DNA from: Taxillus chinensis | Taxonomy: Eukaryota; Streptophyta; Magnoliopsida; Santalales; Loranthaceae | Direction of reading: 5' to 3' | Assembly: GCA_023512835.1 (NCBI GenBank) | Contig: CM042086.1 | Coordinates: 21,211,029-21,275,028 of the forward strand | DNA length: 64,000 nt | Part shown: positions 1 to 12,584 of the stretch, one piece after another | How positions within the stretch are numbered: the stretch's first letter is position 1 | How the letters are laid out: every line of letters starts with the position of its first letter | Made by a program: the position numbers and the translations under genes | The notes under the pieces: model-generated | What the model saw: the letters and a program-made list of their open reading frames with translations, nothing else | What the model was told of the DNA's origin: nothing | Database searches by the model: none

Positions 1-596
1 ATTGTTGCGGTCGGCGTGATTCGACGTTCTGAATCCTTGGACGAGTTACTGCTGTTATCCTTTTTACCATATTCTAATTAGTTATTATTAATTTCTACTG
101 TACCAGGCCAATTGGCCTGATTTCTTCCGCGCAAGAAGACTAAGACACCAGGCTCAATACGACAACTGTTAGCGCCTCCATGACAAGGGGCGGCGCCTAT
201 ACGTTCCTACCTCCATAATCTGTTCGATCCAATGCAAGACAAGAGTTTTGTTTTATTTTATTCTATTTTCTCTTAATCAAAAAAAGGGGGGCATCTTTAC
301 ATGCGTGGTTTTGTGGCGTGAAAGAAAAGGGGCATCTTTTTCTTTAGTGTTAGATTTTTTTAAAAAAGGGAGGTTTAACTGATTATGGGAATTAAGTCAT
401 GCGTGTCAATAGTTAATATATGTGGGTAATAAATTCGTGCATTAAATCCGTGCATTATTATGAAGTCGTGCATGGTATTATATATGTGTATTTTGATAAT
501 TATCAAGATATATAGATAAATTTAATTTAATTTGATTTAGTAGTAAAAATAACATATTCATTGATACCATTCCAATAGCAAGGTCAAACAAGAATT

Positions 597-870
597 ATGA
601 TATTGTTAGTTTAATAATGAAAATAGTGCTTGGGTTTGATATTATAGTTTAATAATATGAAGTATTACTTGAAGCTTAATATTATTAATTTATCATCTAA
701 AATATTGTCGGAGGCTTGACATTAATAGTTTGATATTAGAAACATTGTTTGTAACTTGATATTTATAGTCTGACACTAGAAATATTGTTTGTAGTTCAAT
801 GTTAGAAATTTGGCATTTAAATGTTACTTGTACGTAGCTTAATATTACTTAATTGATATTTAAGGTGTTG
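597..870. repeat. Degenerate ~45-bp tandem repeat
   Basis: Variants of the phrases CTTGATATT, AGTTTGATATTAGAAA and ATTGTTTGTAG recur about every 40-48 bases, roughly five or six times. The copies are diverged, so this is an old array. No reading frame runs through it. Confidence 0.5.
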
Positions 871-879
871 GATGTTTGA

Positions 880-881
<2 letters not shown>

Positions 882-914
<33 letters not shown>

Positions 915-922
915 ATATATAT
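882..922. repeat. (AT)n microsatellite
   Basis: An almost pure AT dinucleotide run with one C interruption. Confidence 0.95.
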
Positions 923-1541
923 TATTTATGGTTAGCGCTGGATTGATGAATTAAATATTTTGTAAGGCTGTTGTATTGAATTTTGGCTGTTGGAATATTC
1001 TATTTATTGATTATATGTGGAATTGGTGGTGGAGTTGGTTGGGTTAACAGGTGTCACGCCCCGGATTTCCAACCCGAGGAAACCGGTACGTGACTCCCCT
1101 TTTACCCACACGGAGGGCAAAGGGGTTAGGATACAAATCAAGAATTGAACATTTTATACATTCACAACATTCAAGAAAAATAAGGTCCATCAAACAATCT
1201 ACAAAACAAATCGGTCTTTTAATACAAAGTCCTCTTTCCAATTCATCCCCATTGGGGTTACATCAGCTTCCCATAATAAAAATAACATAAACAATAAAGT
1301 AAATAAGGTCTTCCACCTTGGGGTCCCACCTAACGCCTGTAGGTTCCTGTAAAGAAAACAACATGGTAGGAGGGGTGAGCAACCACGGCTCGTAGGGATC
1401 ATGTCTCCCCAACCCATCCCATGCACCTAATATCTACATGCCTTGTGTACAAGTGTTGTGTCGTGATACAATTATTCCACCGGATGTAGTTACAGGCTAT
1501 AACAAAGAACACAATCATACATGGGCTGGTACATAAACACT

Positions 1542-1833
1542 CCCGGCTTCCACAGCCACCGGGTTTCCAATAACAGCCCCGGGCTTCCACGACCACCGGG
1601 TTACAAGAATGATCCCAGGCTTCCACGCCCACCGGGTTCCACAAAACAGTCCCGGCTTCCACACCACCGGGTTCCACAAAACAGTCCCGGGCTTCCACAA
1701 CCACCGGGTTCCACAAAACGGTCCCGGGCTTCCACGGCCACCTGGGTTCCACAAAACGGTCCCGGGCTTCCACGACCACCGGGTTCCACAAAACAGTCCC
1801 AGGCTTCCACGGCCACCGGGTGTACAAGCAAAC
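1542..1833. repeat. 36-bp minisatellite, eight units, in the 3' LTR
   Basis: Units read CCCGGGCTTCCAC, then a variable dinucleotide, then CCACCGGG and TTCCACAAAACAGT. Eight copies can be counted. Proline-rich frames run through on both strands only because the unit lacks stops and its length is a multiple of three; I do not treat them as genes. Confidence 0.9.
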
Positions 1834-2448
1834 ACGCAAAGACACAGGCCATACAGGCATAACGTCAAACACTTAGCATGCTTAGTCACACAGGAATAAC
1901 ATCGAACACTTAGCATGCATATATCCACAAGCTCATAAACCCGGCCACACGACATAATCTAACACACTTGACGTGCGTGGCCTCACAGGCATTTCCGCAA
2001 ACACATAACATGCACGGCCTCACAGGCATAATTTCAAACACTTGGCAGGCATATACACACAACAATACTCACACAGGCATTTCATCAAACATATAGCATG
2101 TATTCCATAGAATCACACCAAAACGCCATCGAAGGCCAACATCCATATAGGAGATCACACCTATATGGATTACATATATATATATAAACAGATATACGGC
2201 CCGAATCCGCCCTAGGACCCTAGGACAGGAGGAGGGTTTAGGAAGAACAGAACCCCTACCTCAAAGGAAAAACGCAACAACACAAAGAAAGTCCCGATCC
2301 CACGCCGAACGCCGTCCACCCCACGCAAGACGCTCCGGCAACAACCAAGAACTCCGCTTCCTTCTCTCTCTCTAGCTCCCTCTCTCCCTCTCTACGACGG
2401 CCGCAACAACCGAAGAGAACCCTAAACCTAAAACAGAGGGCTTCTCCT

Positions 2449-2459
2449 CCTTATATAGA
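2449..2459 (-). promoter_or_regulatory. TATA box of the 3' LTR
   Basis: TCTATATAAGG on the minus strand, followed by a purine-rich leader (AGGAGAAGCC and GA repeats). The identical box stands in the other LTR at 9109-9119, and a third copy lies in the related LTR fragment near 37880. Confidence 0.6.
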
Positions 2460-2468
2460 CAACACAAC

Positions 2469-2527
2469 ATCAAAACGACGTAGTTTTGATTAAGTGAATC
2501 CCAAGATCAAAACGACGTAGTTTTGAT
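2469..2527. repeat. Two copies of a near-palindrome upstream of the LTR TATA box
   Basis: The core AAAACGACGTAGTTTT occurs at 2469-2490 and again at 2506-2527, about 10 bases upstream of the TATA box in element orientation. The pair is kept in the other LTR and in the diverged LTR at 37897-37960, which fits a conserved LTR regulatory element. Confidence 0.6.
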
Positions 2528-3090
2528 TACGCAAGTTACAACCTTTCCGCATCCATACACACCAAAATACTCACTATTCCAACCTGGTCCTTTGGGAAAA
2601 GATGATTAGAATAACAAAACTAAGGTCACCATGCAAAAATACACCGCACGCCAATTTGCACGCCAATTCCCCAATTGGCGTGCGGCTCCAAATGCACTCA
2701 AACTTCACCACAAGCCTCCTTGCATCTTGGAGAGGCCTGAGGAGCAAAAATATGCTTGCACGTGAAATGGGTGAATTCACGTTCAGCTCCAAATGCTCTG
2801 AAATTTCTGTGGTAGATAGAGGACCTCATTCTAAGAAACTTTTGTTCTTGCACGCCAATTGTTTGAGGCCATCTACCCTATCAAAAGTGAGCTCCAAGAT
2901 CAGCCGAAACAACTTAAAACCGCCTGTATACGCATAAGATCTTCCTAGGGCATAAAGGTACGTTACCACTTGTCACATGCACATCCCAAAAGTCCCCTCT
3001 TGGGCTCATCCCTTACCTCACACTTGTGCACCAACATCCAAGGTGTTTATGGTTAACTTCTTACACACGGGTTACACACGGGTCATTACA

Positions 3091-3105
3091 TCCTCTCCCC
3101 CTTAA
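3091..3105 (-). other. Polypurine tract of the minus-strand element
   Basis: On the minus strand TTAAGGGGGAGAGGA directly precedes the TGTAATGACC start of the 3' LTR. This is the expected site and composition for priming plus-strand DNA synthesis. Confidence 0.75.
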
Positions 3106-6100
3106 GACTTTTCGTCCTCGAAAAGAAATGACGTACGAGGAAAACAAACACAAGCTACCCATTTGCCACCCGGCAAGCCACAACACCCAAATGGGTCATA
3201 CACCGCGCACAAAGACATAACAAGGTACTACCATAATCCATAACCACATGCCTCACAATAATGCATATAACACATATCCGCATGTCACAAATACACATCT
3301 CAAAACACATCACAATGAAGAACACATGTCTAAAAGACAAAACAAATACACCAAATCATATACAACTAATACAAGAAAACACATCACAAACCCTTGGCCA
3401 ACGGCCACCAACAACCACCTCCCACTCTTAAGGTTGTTCGTCCTCGACCAACGCCGGGTGTTGCTCATGCATCATGGACTCACATTCCATGTCTCCGCCG
3501 GCAGACGTGTCGGCCACTAAAAGACAACACACCTTCCAAAACGCACATGCTGAGGCACATCACCCACAACCATTCACATACCCGCGACCGAAGATATCAC
3601 ACCATAACACACAATGAAGGCACGTACCCACGGACCCAATACAACACAAAGATGATAGGGAAACACATATTCAAATCTCACAAACAACCATTGTTCTCCT
3701 CACCTAACACATGTCACAAGTATTCACATGTCACGACAAGAGAAGACATATACGCCCGTTACCAACATGTTTAACGGATCACATAGGTCACGGAGCAACT
3801 CACATCATAAACACCACCACAAGGAACAACTCACAAACAAAACACTACTACACGTTTAACGTTCCACGGCCCATTCACCAACATCATACAACTCATCCGC
3901 AGGGAGTGTCCTCACAACCTTCCCACCGTTGGACTTTTCGTCCCCGAAAAGAGAAATCAAGTAGTAAACATCACGAGAAGATCAAAGCAACATATAACAC
4001 CCAGGAGCACAACCAGAACTAGAGCTTGGCCAATTAGCGTGCTGACAACAACTCATGTGAGCAAGTCTGACAACAGTGAGGTCGAGAAACCTCCCACAGA
4101 GTCGCTAAGACCCCGACAACCGAACAAGGCCAACACCATAAGCCTATGCATGAAGTATCCATTCGCTAGAATTCATATGATTAAACGAGAAGTCACGACA
4201 TCGACATAGCAGGGTACTCAGCGTTAGACGCCTACTCGTGTCCCAATAGGACCAACACTCCACAATGTAAAATACCTAACAATGACACCACTGAGATTTG
4301 ATGTCAACGGACACCAACAATTTACAACGCAGCCACACTCCATATGTAGACCTTACCCTGACAGCAAGCACAAAGAGGTCACAAGGAAACACAAACAATC
4401 AAGAGAAAAGCATTATGCAAACCACAATCACGATCCCACACAGGGATATCACCACAAAGAAGACTTGCATCACAAATGAAACCGCCTCACTCTATAGCGA
4501 TACACGCAACAACAGAACCCAACCAATGCCAAAGGGAACTCAAGATGACTTATAATCCAGGACACAACTACAAGCAGGATGAAGTTTGCTCTCCACCAAT
4601 TCGGCACGGCCAACAAGACGCCCAACGGAGTCCAAGGAGGAACTCAAAACAACAAATGCGGTACCATACACAACCACAACAAGACCAAAATCCACCATCC
4701 GGCTATCACCTGTCACCGACCATGAGGATCGACTAAAAGAAGTCTGGTGAACCAGAACACTACACTATAACGCCTCTCGGACACTTCGTGCTAAGCATCC
4801 TTGATCACGGTTAAATAGGTATCCACTAAGGTCCCACGGCCTGCATACTAACCGAGGCGTACACTACAGCCCAAGAGTTAACGCCTTTCCGAGTCGGCAG
4901 ACACCAAACACAAAGAAGGGGAACTTATCCTCCGACATCGGTGAAGTATAACTAACACGGCTCTCTCTGTTTGACCAGGAAAAATCCTCCCACCGGTAAC
5001 AAGACAATTGATCCCTCTGTGTCGCTATGCACGTCACAAAGGAAGTTCTTTGCCTCTATGACATACTCCACCTCGTGGCCTACCAACTCCCCTATACCAA
5101 CCATCGCGTTCCATTTCGATACACCAACAAAAGTCTCAAATACACCAACACCTTGATGGCGTGAACCATCTCACTTACCGTGTGATACTACACATGAAAG
5201 GTTTTCGAGGAGAACAGATATAAATCATCCGCCTACCACCACCGCTCCAAAACATACACCCTTGTGATATCCGCCCGACATAAATCTCTCCCCCAGGGAG
5301 TAGCATTAATACCCTTTTTAAGCAAAAACAAATGACCGACTCGAAATAACACTAATACCCTTTTCCTAGCTTATCAACACTTTAAGACTAAACATCACAC
5401 CAGATAAGGAATAATGTGCATAACATCACATCTAACACTTTTCTTCATCCCCACACCACAGTTAATATGCCACTACACCACGCCTCATCCTCCTCTACAC
5501 ATATGTGTCACAACACCCACACATAGCAACTCGCTATATGCCTTTACCGCAGATGCAACACATACAACAACCCAATACCACATTTTCCGCACATTCTCAA
5601 CATATGCAACGAAACACAAGACTCCTGACGAGTAGAACGTACCAATTTTACACCATCTCCTCAAGATACGACCAAAGGAATGGCCCTACCATGCAAAAGC
5701 ACACCCGCAAAGACCTAGGGAATTATTTTCCAAGTTGTGGGTAAGAAGCCCGATCAAGGCCTGCCAAATCTCACTTACTTACCTCTTTTTTTTCTAATTG
5801 GATGCACCGGGCATGACCCTTAAAACCCACTCATAGCTGATTGTTCAGGTCTAGAACACCGCACATTTCGTACATGCACAAACCGGTTTCACAACATATC
5901 CTTCTCTACCCTACTCGGTGTTTTCGACACACCGTAAGCATGACACATGGCTACTGCTTGGCCATCGAGAACCCAGGACACCTATATAATCACCAGGAAG
6001 AGCTTGCAATGATCACTCCATCCAACAAGTCAACACCTCAAGGACCCAAGGGCTCAAGGAGTGAGCTATACTAACCGCGATGTCCTCCTTGACCCCAACG

Positions 6101-7738
6101 CTTGGAAAGGTAACCATAGGAATACCCTTCCCCATTAGTACTCCAACACGTACATTTATTCGAATGAGAACATATTTCTATTACTCAAGGTTGCCAAAGT
6201 GGGGCACACAATGACCCACAAGCTATCCTTTCATGCCTCAAGCTCTACTAGCTAGCCAATCTCATTTTTACCCTTTTTTTTTTGTTTTTTTTTTTTTTTT
6301 TTTTTTGTTGTTTTTACGGGTTACCAACCACCTCTATTCGAAATGCCAACTTAAACAATCTCTTAAGTGTCACCTAACAGAGACCGTGGCTCAAGAACCC
6401 TACCAACGAGAATACCCCTCTATTACAAGTGTCTTAATTTAATTGCTAGAAACTCAACAATTAAAGGTCCACCCATCCTCACCTAAGTCAGGACGGGACT
6501 CAACCAATCACTATCTTCTGGAGATGTCCTACTTTTTCACGGATGCAACACTAATACCGCTTCTGCTACACTCTTTTCCAATGTCCCGGTTGTCCACAAG
6601 AAGAACAACCCTTTTAAGCAACCGGTCTCAAACCGATTTGTTGGGGGCGACCCCCATCTCGAAACTTGTGGCCATCCTCTGTTCGCCCCTCTCCGCCCCT
6701 TGAATCCTTCTTGCTAATCAGGACAACAGTGCTTCAATTGATCTTCATCCAAGTTTTCCCTAAGGGTGCGGGTTGACAACTCTTGGCGTGCCTCGAGCCT
6801 CGCCTCCCCCACTCCCCGGCTGGGTGGTGGACTCTTCTGTCGCACGGGTCGTAGTTTCTCCGAGGTTGGGTACACGATGAGATAGCGCTCTAGGTTAACA
6901 CTCAATGCTCTCATTACCATTTCCGACTAGACGTTTGGAGCTATAGCTGATCTCAAAACGCACATTATCACCACACAGATTTGCAGATTCACATTTCACA
7001 AACTATGCAAGTTCACACCCTCACATAACACATATCATTTATACTCAAGTGAATGTTTTGAACACCACATTACTTATTCCACACAATACCATACAAAGGC
7101 ACACACTTAAGCATTCACATATCTCACCTAGTCATTTTCGGAATATCAACGGGATATCACAACTTATTTTATTTATTTATTTACTTTATTTATTTTCGGT
7201 TCACATTTCACAAGCTTCAGGTTCACAAGCACACAACTCAATACCACAAATTCTTTTCCATGTTTTCATGCTCGAACCATCACAAAATTTCGGAGTTGCA
7301 CAATTAAAACTTTATCATGTTCAAACCCTTTACCCATGCAATTACACACACCGCACACTTTTCAGTTCTCATTAAACCACATTGCACAAGCATCCATTCC
7401 ACAAGCACACGGTTCAATTAAACAAGGACCTTTCCTTGTAGTCATGCTCAAGGTACTTCAAATAAAATCGAGTTGCACGATTCACGCCTTATCACATTAT
7501 TCATATTTTTCTTTTATCACAATTAAAGTTTTCACAGGTATCCACACCTTCACATACAACAACCAATGCAACTAGTGCCCTAATGCCAATGCATGCAAAT
7601 CCTACCACAAGACTGGACTACCCCAAGTACACCTTGGAGGCTCCAAGAGGACCATGTTGATCAGGCACGTCCCTCCAGGCTCCTCCAAAGGACCCAAGAT
7701 AACCAAGTCCGCCCACTACCCTAGGCCAGCTAGACCAT

Positions 7739-7749
7739 GCTCGATACCA
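7739..7749 (-). other. Primer binding site (tRNA-iMet type) with one base missing
   Basis: The minus strand reads TGGTATCGAGC three bases inside the 5' LTR. The usual plant initiator-tRNA-Met site is TGGTATCAGAGC, so one A is absent from a CAG. The same base is missing in the TRIM at 36641. Confidence 0.75.
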
Positions 7750-7752
7750 TAT

Positions 7753-9754
7753 TGTCACGCCCCGGATTTCCAACCCGAGGAAACCGGTCGTGACTCCCCC
7801 TTTACCCACACGGAGGGCAAAGGGGTTAGGATACAAATCAAGAATTGAACATTTTATACATTCACAACATTCAAGAAAAATAAGGTCCATCAAACAGTCT
7901 ACAAAACAAATCGGTCTTTTAATACAAAGTCCTCTTTCCAATTCATCCCCATTGGGGTTACATCAGTTCCCATAATAAAAATAACATAAACAATAAAGTA
8001 AATAAGGTCTTCCACCTTGGGGTCCCACCTAACGCCTGTAGGTTCCTGTAAAGAAAACAACATGGTAGGAGGGGTGAGCAACCACAGCTCAGTAGGGATC
8101 ATGTCTCCCCAACCCATCCCATGCACCTAATATCTACATGCCTTGTGTACAAGTGTTGTGTCGTGATACAATTATTCCACCAGATGTAGTTACAAGGCTA
8201 TAACAAAGAACACAATCATACATGGGCTGGTACATAAACACTCCCAGGGCTTCCACACCACCGGGTTTCCAATAACGCCCCGGGCTTCCACGACCACCGG
8301 GTTACAAGAACAGTCCGAGGCTTCCACACCACCGGGTTCCACAAAACCGTCCCGGCTTCCACGACCACCGGGTTCCACAAAAGTCCCGGGCTTCCACGGC
8401 CACCGGGTTCCACAAAAGATCCCGGGCTTCCACACCACCGGGTTCCACAAAACAGTCCCGGGCTTCCACAACCACCGGGTGTACAAGCAAACACGCAAAG
8501 ACACAGGGCCATACAGGCATAACGTCAAACACTTAGCATGCTTAGTCACACAGGAATAACATCGAACACTTAGCATGCATATATCCACAAGCTCATAAAC
8601 CCAGCCACACAGACATAATCTAACACCCTTGACGTGCGTGGCCTCACAGGCATTTCCGCAAACACATAACATGCACAGCCTCACAGGCTTAATGTCAAAC
8701 ACTTGGCAGGCATATACACACAGCAATACTCACACAGGCATTCCATCAAACATATAGCATGTATTCCATAGAATCACACCAAAACGCCACTGAAGGCCAA
8801 CATCCATATAGGAGATCACACCTATATGGATTACATATATATATATAAACAGATACAGCCCAGAATCTGCCCTAGGACCCTAGGACAGAGGAGGGTTTAG
8901 GAAGAACAGAACCCCTACCTCAAAGGAAAAACGCAACAACACAAAGAAAGTCCCGATCCCACGCTGAACGCCGTCCACCCCACGCAAGACGCTCCGGCAA
9001 CAACCAACAACTCCGCTTCCTTCTCTCTCTCTAGCTCCCTCTCTCCCTCTCTACGACGGGCCGCAACAACTGAAGAGAACCCTAAACCTAAAACAGAGGG
9101 CTTCTCCTCCTTATATAGACAACACAACATCAAAACGACGTAGTTTTGATTAAGTGAATCCCAGAGTCAAAACGACGTAGTTTTGATTACGCAAGTTACA
9201 ACCTTTCCGCATCCATACACACCAAAATACTCACTATTCCAACCTGGTCCTTTGGGAAAAGATGATTAGAATAACAAAACTAAGGTCACCATGCAAAAAT
9301 ACACCTGCACGCCAATTTGCACGCCAATTCCCCAATTGGCGTGCAGCTCCAAATGCACTCAAACTTCACCACAAGCCTCCTTGCATCTTGGAGAGGCCTG
9401 AGGAGCAAAAAATATGCTTGCACGTGAAATGGGTGAATTCACGTTCAGCTCCAAATGCTCTGAAATTTCTGTGGTAGATAGAGGACCTCATTCTAAGAAA
9501 CTTTTGTTCTTGCACGCCAATTGTTTGAGGCCATCTACCCTATCAAAAGTGAGCTCCAAGATCAGCCGAAACAAACTTAAAACCGCCTTGTATACGCATA
9601 GCATCTTCCTAGGGCATAAAAGTACGTTACCACTTGTCACATGCACATCCCAAAAGTCCCCTCTTGGGCTCATCCCTTACCTCACACTTGTGCACCAACA
9701 TCCAAGGTGTTTATGGTTAACTTCTTACACACGGGTTACACACGGGTCATTACA
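7753..9754 (-). repeat. 5' LTR of the minus-strand element
   Basis: This 2002-bp copy matches 1052-3090 almost throughout. Differences are mostly C/T or G/A changes at CG sites, single-base indels at CAG or CTG versus CG, and one fewer unit in the minisatellite at 8243-8492. The TATA box is at 9109-9119 on the minus strand. Confidence 0.9.
8243..8492. repeat. 36-bp minisatellite, seven units, in the 5' LTR
   Basis: Same CCCGGGCTTCCAC..CCACCGGG unit as at 1542-1833, with seven copies and a different order of the variable dinucleotides. Unit gain or loss has therefore happened since the two LTRs were made identical by transposition. Confidence 0.9.
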
Positions 9755-10507
9755 AGAGGTCCCACATAGGATTGGCAAGAGGCCGCAGGTCCCCTATGTA
9801 GCTGGTTAACTGAGGTCCCATATGTGGCAGGTTGTCATTAGGGACACCACAGGTCCCACATATGGCTATCTGGTAATGACTGGGATCCTTGGAGCTGGAT
9901 GTGGGAATCTCCTGGATGGTTGGATTGTTTGGTGTGTACCCTTAATGAATGAAATGTAATGTGTGTGATATTATATTTTGTGATTGAATGTAAGCTTATT
10001 GTGATAAAGTAGGACACTACACTGGTACAAGCATACACCGAACATGTAGATTTAGGAATTCATGTTATAGGATGGTGAGGAGATAGAGATCACCTACTGG
10101 GCATTTGTGCTCGCCCCTACTTTGTTGACATGTTTCAGATATCGACTCATTCACTAGAGGCTGGTCCGAAGCTAATTTTTGTTTGTTTTAAATTTTGTAA
10201 TAACTTGGTTTATGGATTTTGTAAAACATGATTGATTTTATTATTTGAATATTTGGACGAGGGTCCATGAAAGTTGTATTGGAATTATAGCATGACTCTG
10301 TTATTAATAAATTATTTTCCTTAACTTCATAAAGCATGTGGGAATGTACAGGAATACCCATGATGTATGAATGTACAGGTTTATCTTGGACAATACCCGA
10401 TGTATAGTCCATATCGGTGCTAGTCACCAACCCCTTGACCCTTCGGGTGCGGGCATAGGGAAGTCACACTCTTAGTTCCAGTCCTTTCGGGATTTGGGGG
10501 CGTGACA
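9755..10507 (+). repeat. LTR fragment ending GGGGGCGTGACA
   Basis: The stretch has short repeated phrases (AGGTCCCACATA-like at 9757, 9809 and 9853) and finishes in a typical gypsy LTR 3' end, GGGGGCGTGACA. It probably belongs to an LTR that was split by the 1052-9754 insertion. There is no gene. Confidence 0.45.
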
Positions 10508-12100
10508 ACGGGTGCTGTCTCAATTATGCAAATCTATATAGTCATACATCAAGAGTAATCCTATACTTTCTCCTATATCATCATGCATACAATATGTCAA
10601 ACAGTCATATAGATATCGCATCACAAATAATGTTAATACAACTATCCATAGACCCATGTCCGGGATACAATACATCATTAATGCACAATATAATACTGTA
10701 TCATACATCAAAGTAGTTGGTATGTCCTCCTTGAAGAAAGTCCTTCACTAGTCTCGAGTCACACCTGAAAAGGGTAAACAACATAGTAAGAGTGAGCAAC
10801 AAGCTCGATAAGTGACCTCATAACTCTACATCATCCTACAATGCAAAACAGATAAGTCTATACTATATGCTCAGTGTACTACTCGTGCACCAGGTAATGA
10901 GCAAAGTCATCAGGACTAAGCTTGTGAACAAACATTAGGACCCTGCCTATCTACAACAGGATAGCTTGTCCATAATCTTCAATGGGATCTCAATTTAGAG
11001 CACTCAGTCTTAGCACCATAAACTCAATAGCTCAACTCAGGCCTTAACTTGTCACGTTAATCACATAAGACAACCTGTGCATCACAATGATAAGACAAAC
11101 AGTCACAAAGTTGAAGGCCCAAATCCTCAAATCAACAAGTCAATACAAGTATGACATTTTGGTTTCACAACACTCCCTCATAATAGTTCCAGTCTCCATA
11201 AATCTATCCTCAAGTCATGACCAAAAGAGAAGATTTTCGTAAAAAATATTTTCTTGAAATAAAAAGTCTCAGTAATAGTTATTCATATCATAACTAAGAT
11301 AATCTGGTTTTTTGGGAATTTTTCTGAGAGGTCTAACTCCACTTCGTAAATAGTCTTCTCTAACCAAAAACTGGATTTTTTCGAGATTTAATGCTAATTT
11401 TCATTTTTCATATTTTAAAAGAGTAAGAATTTGATTTTCTAGTATTTTTCTTTGAATCCAAAAGAGATATATTTTCTTATTTACATTGTAACTTAAATAT
11501 ATACTTGCGTAAAAGTTTACAATGTAAATAGTCTTACAAAACTGAAATCGTACTTTGGAACTGGGACCCAAATACTCGAAACTCGATCCTAAGACTCGAA
11601 AGTTTGACCTTCAACCCTTAACGCGTCAGGCCTTAACTTATCGTCAACCCAATAGTTCGCCAATGATACTATTCATCGTCGTTTTAGCTTGTTTTTCGTT
11701 TGGAATCAACCAGGTGACCCTAGACGCTCACAAACACACTTTTATTAAACAAACTACGATATACCTCAAAATGCATTCTAAACGCCTCTAAATTATACGA
11801 TAATCATATTAATACACACATCTTGATCTAAATATAAATTTACATGATTAACTTTTCAACCCTGAATATACAATTTTAAAATTCAGACAGGAACACGTAC
11901 CCACAATTATATATATCAAATATTAACAGCGGATGTTACGGTTTAATTATTGGTGCATATAACATCTATCAAAATCAATACTGTTATAGCCACCATCATT
12001 ATATAAATTATCAAGAGAATATAATTAGCATCAAATCATCGAAATAACATCGAAAATAAACGAATATAATTGGTGTAGAAAGAACGAGAAATCCATCGAC
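10508..12100 (-). repeat. Second LTR-derived stretch, related to 62570-62840
   Basis: Phrases such as CACACCTGAAAAGG, AACAACATAGTAAG and CTCAGGCCTTA are shared, diverged, with 62570-62840. This looks like a degraded LTR of the same dispersed family, read on the minus strand. From about 11250 the sequence is AT-rich and unremarkable. There is no supported gene. Confidence 0.45.
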
Positions 12101-12374
12101 TTGGAGCCGAAGAAAAGGTGTCAAATAGCTCTTTAAACCCAACCACTTCTTTAATCTCTGATCATCCTAAAATCCCAATTTCTCTCACTTTCGGTTAGTT
12201 CTGATTTTGGCATCAATAATTTGTTGGTGTTTCCTTAAGTTCTCTTGGGCTGCTTGTGCAGAGCGGTTAGTTTGATCGAATCTCAAGAACCCACTACCCA
12301 TATCTCAGTTTTGTTTCTTTGTGCACATAAAGACAGTACAAAGAGCAAGCCCCCAGATTTTGTTGGGTTTTTGG

Positions 12375-12547
12375 GTGAGTACCTTAATAATTATATATAT
12401 CCAAAAATGCTTGTACTCGCGGTTTATGCATAATGGGCTTTTGAAATTTTGGCCATTCTTAGGGTCTTGAATTCATTTTAGGCATTCAAAACGCTTAATA
12501 TATTGGTGAACTTGTTTCTAAGCAATTTCTATGTTTTTGGATATTAG
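12375..12547 (+). other. RBL13: Probable 5' UTR intron of RBL13
   Basis: A good donor (GG then GTGAGT) at 12375 and an acceptor (GGATATTAG) ending at 12547 bracket a T-rich stretch just before the start codon. Inferred from splice-site quality only. Confidence 0.4.
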
Positions 12548-12584
12548 TTCTTGATCTGGGTTCAAGTGGGTTAATTTGAATTTG

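Larger units (their letters stand above)
1..1051. other. AT-rich spacer, probably part of an older LTR-type repeat
   Basis: I see no gene here. The first 300 bases have mixed composition and the rest is strongly AT-rich, with a degenerate tandem repeat and an AT microsatellite. The stretch is cut at 1051 by the insertion of the element at 1052-9754. Sequence resuming at 9755 may be the other half of the interrupted repeat, but I could not prove that from the junction. Confidence 0.5.
1052..3090 (-). repeat. 3' LTR of the minus-strand element
   Basis: This 2039-bp LTR is near-identical to 7753-9754. It carries, in element order from 3090 downwards, paired palindromes (2469-2527), a TATA box (2449-2459), a GA-rich leader, and an eight-unit CCGGG-type minisatellite (1542-1833). 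The other LTR has only seven units. Confidence 0.9.
3091..7752 (-). pseudogene. Internal region of the minus-strand element, with gag remnant
   Basis: The plus strand is rich in A and C and has many short open frames. These have no recognisable domain and lie antisense to the element. On the minus strand a CX2CX4H zinc knuckle can be read at 6566-6607 (residues C-S-S-C-G-Q-P-G-H-W-K-R), but the expected final Cys position is hit by a stop or frameshift. That position, next to the primer site, is where gag belongs. I could not recognise reverse transcriptase or integrase motifs, so pol is either heavily decayed or partly deleted. Confidence 0.5.
1052..9754 (-). mobile_element. Decayed LTR retrotransposon (Ty3/gypsy type), minus strand
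   Basis: Two long direct repeats (1052-3090 and 7753-9754) bound a 4.66-kb internal region. Read on the minus strand, each repeat begins TGTAATGACCC and ends GCGTGACA, so the ends are TG..CA. Next to the upstream LTR lies a tRNA-iMet-type primer site (TGGTATCGAGC, 7739-7749). Next to the downstream LTR lies a purine tract (AAGGGGGAGAGGA, from 3091). These four signals fix the orientation. The flanking 5-mers are ACAGG and AGAGG, an imperfect target duplication. A remnant gag zinc knuckle sits at 6566-6607 on the minus strand. I found no intact pol, so this copy is defective. The LTR start, end and primer site suggest a Del/Tekay-like gypsy lineage; that assignment is inference. Confidence 0.85.

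Noticed and set aside
1542..1833. CRISPR-like array of short repeats
   Set aside because: The 'spacers' are only a variable dinucleotide within a contiguous 36-bp tandem unit, in a plant LTR. There are no unique spacers and no cas genes.
1399..1955. Overlapping Trp/Gly/Pro-rich open frames on both strands
   Set aside because: They are produced by the 36-bp minisatellite, whose length is a multiple of three and which lacks stops in most frames. The same occurs at 8190-8726.
3026..7575. Series of plus-strand frames of 60-126 codons
   Set aside because: They are antisense to the LTR element, rich in Thr, His, Asn and Pro from A/C-rich sequence, overlap in several frames, and show no domain.
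12576..12584. Upstream extension of the RBL13 frame
   Set aside because: The extension begins with TTG, not ATG. The family-conserved start MGRPLF is at 12585.
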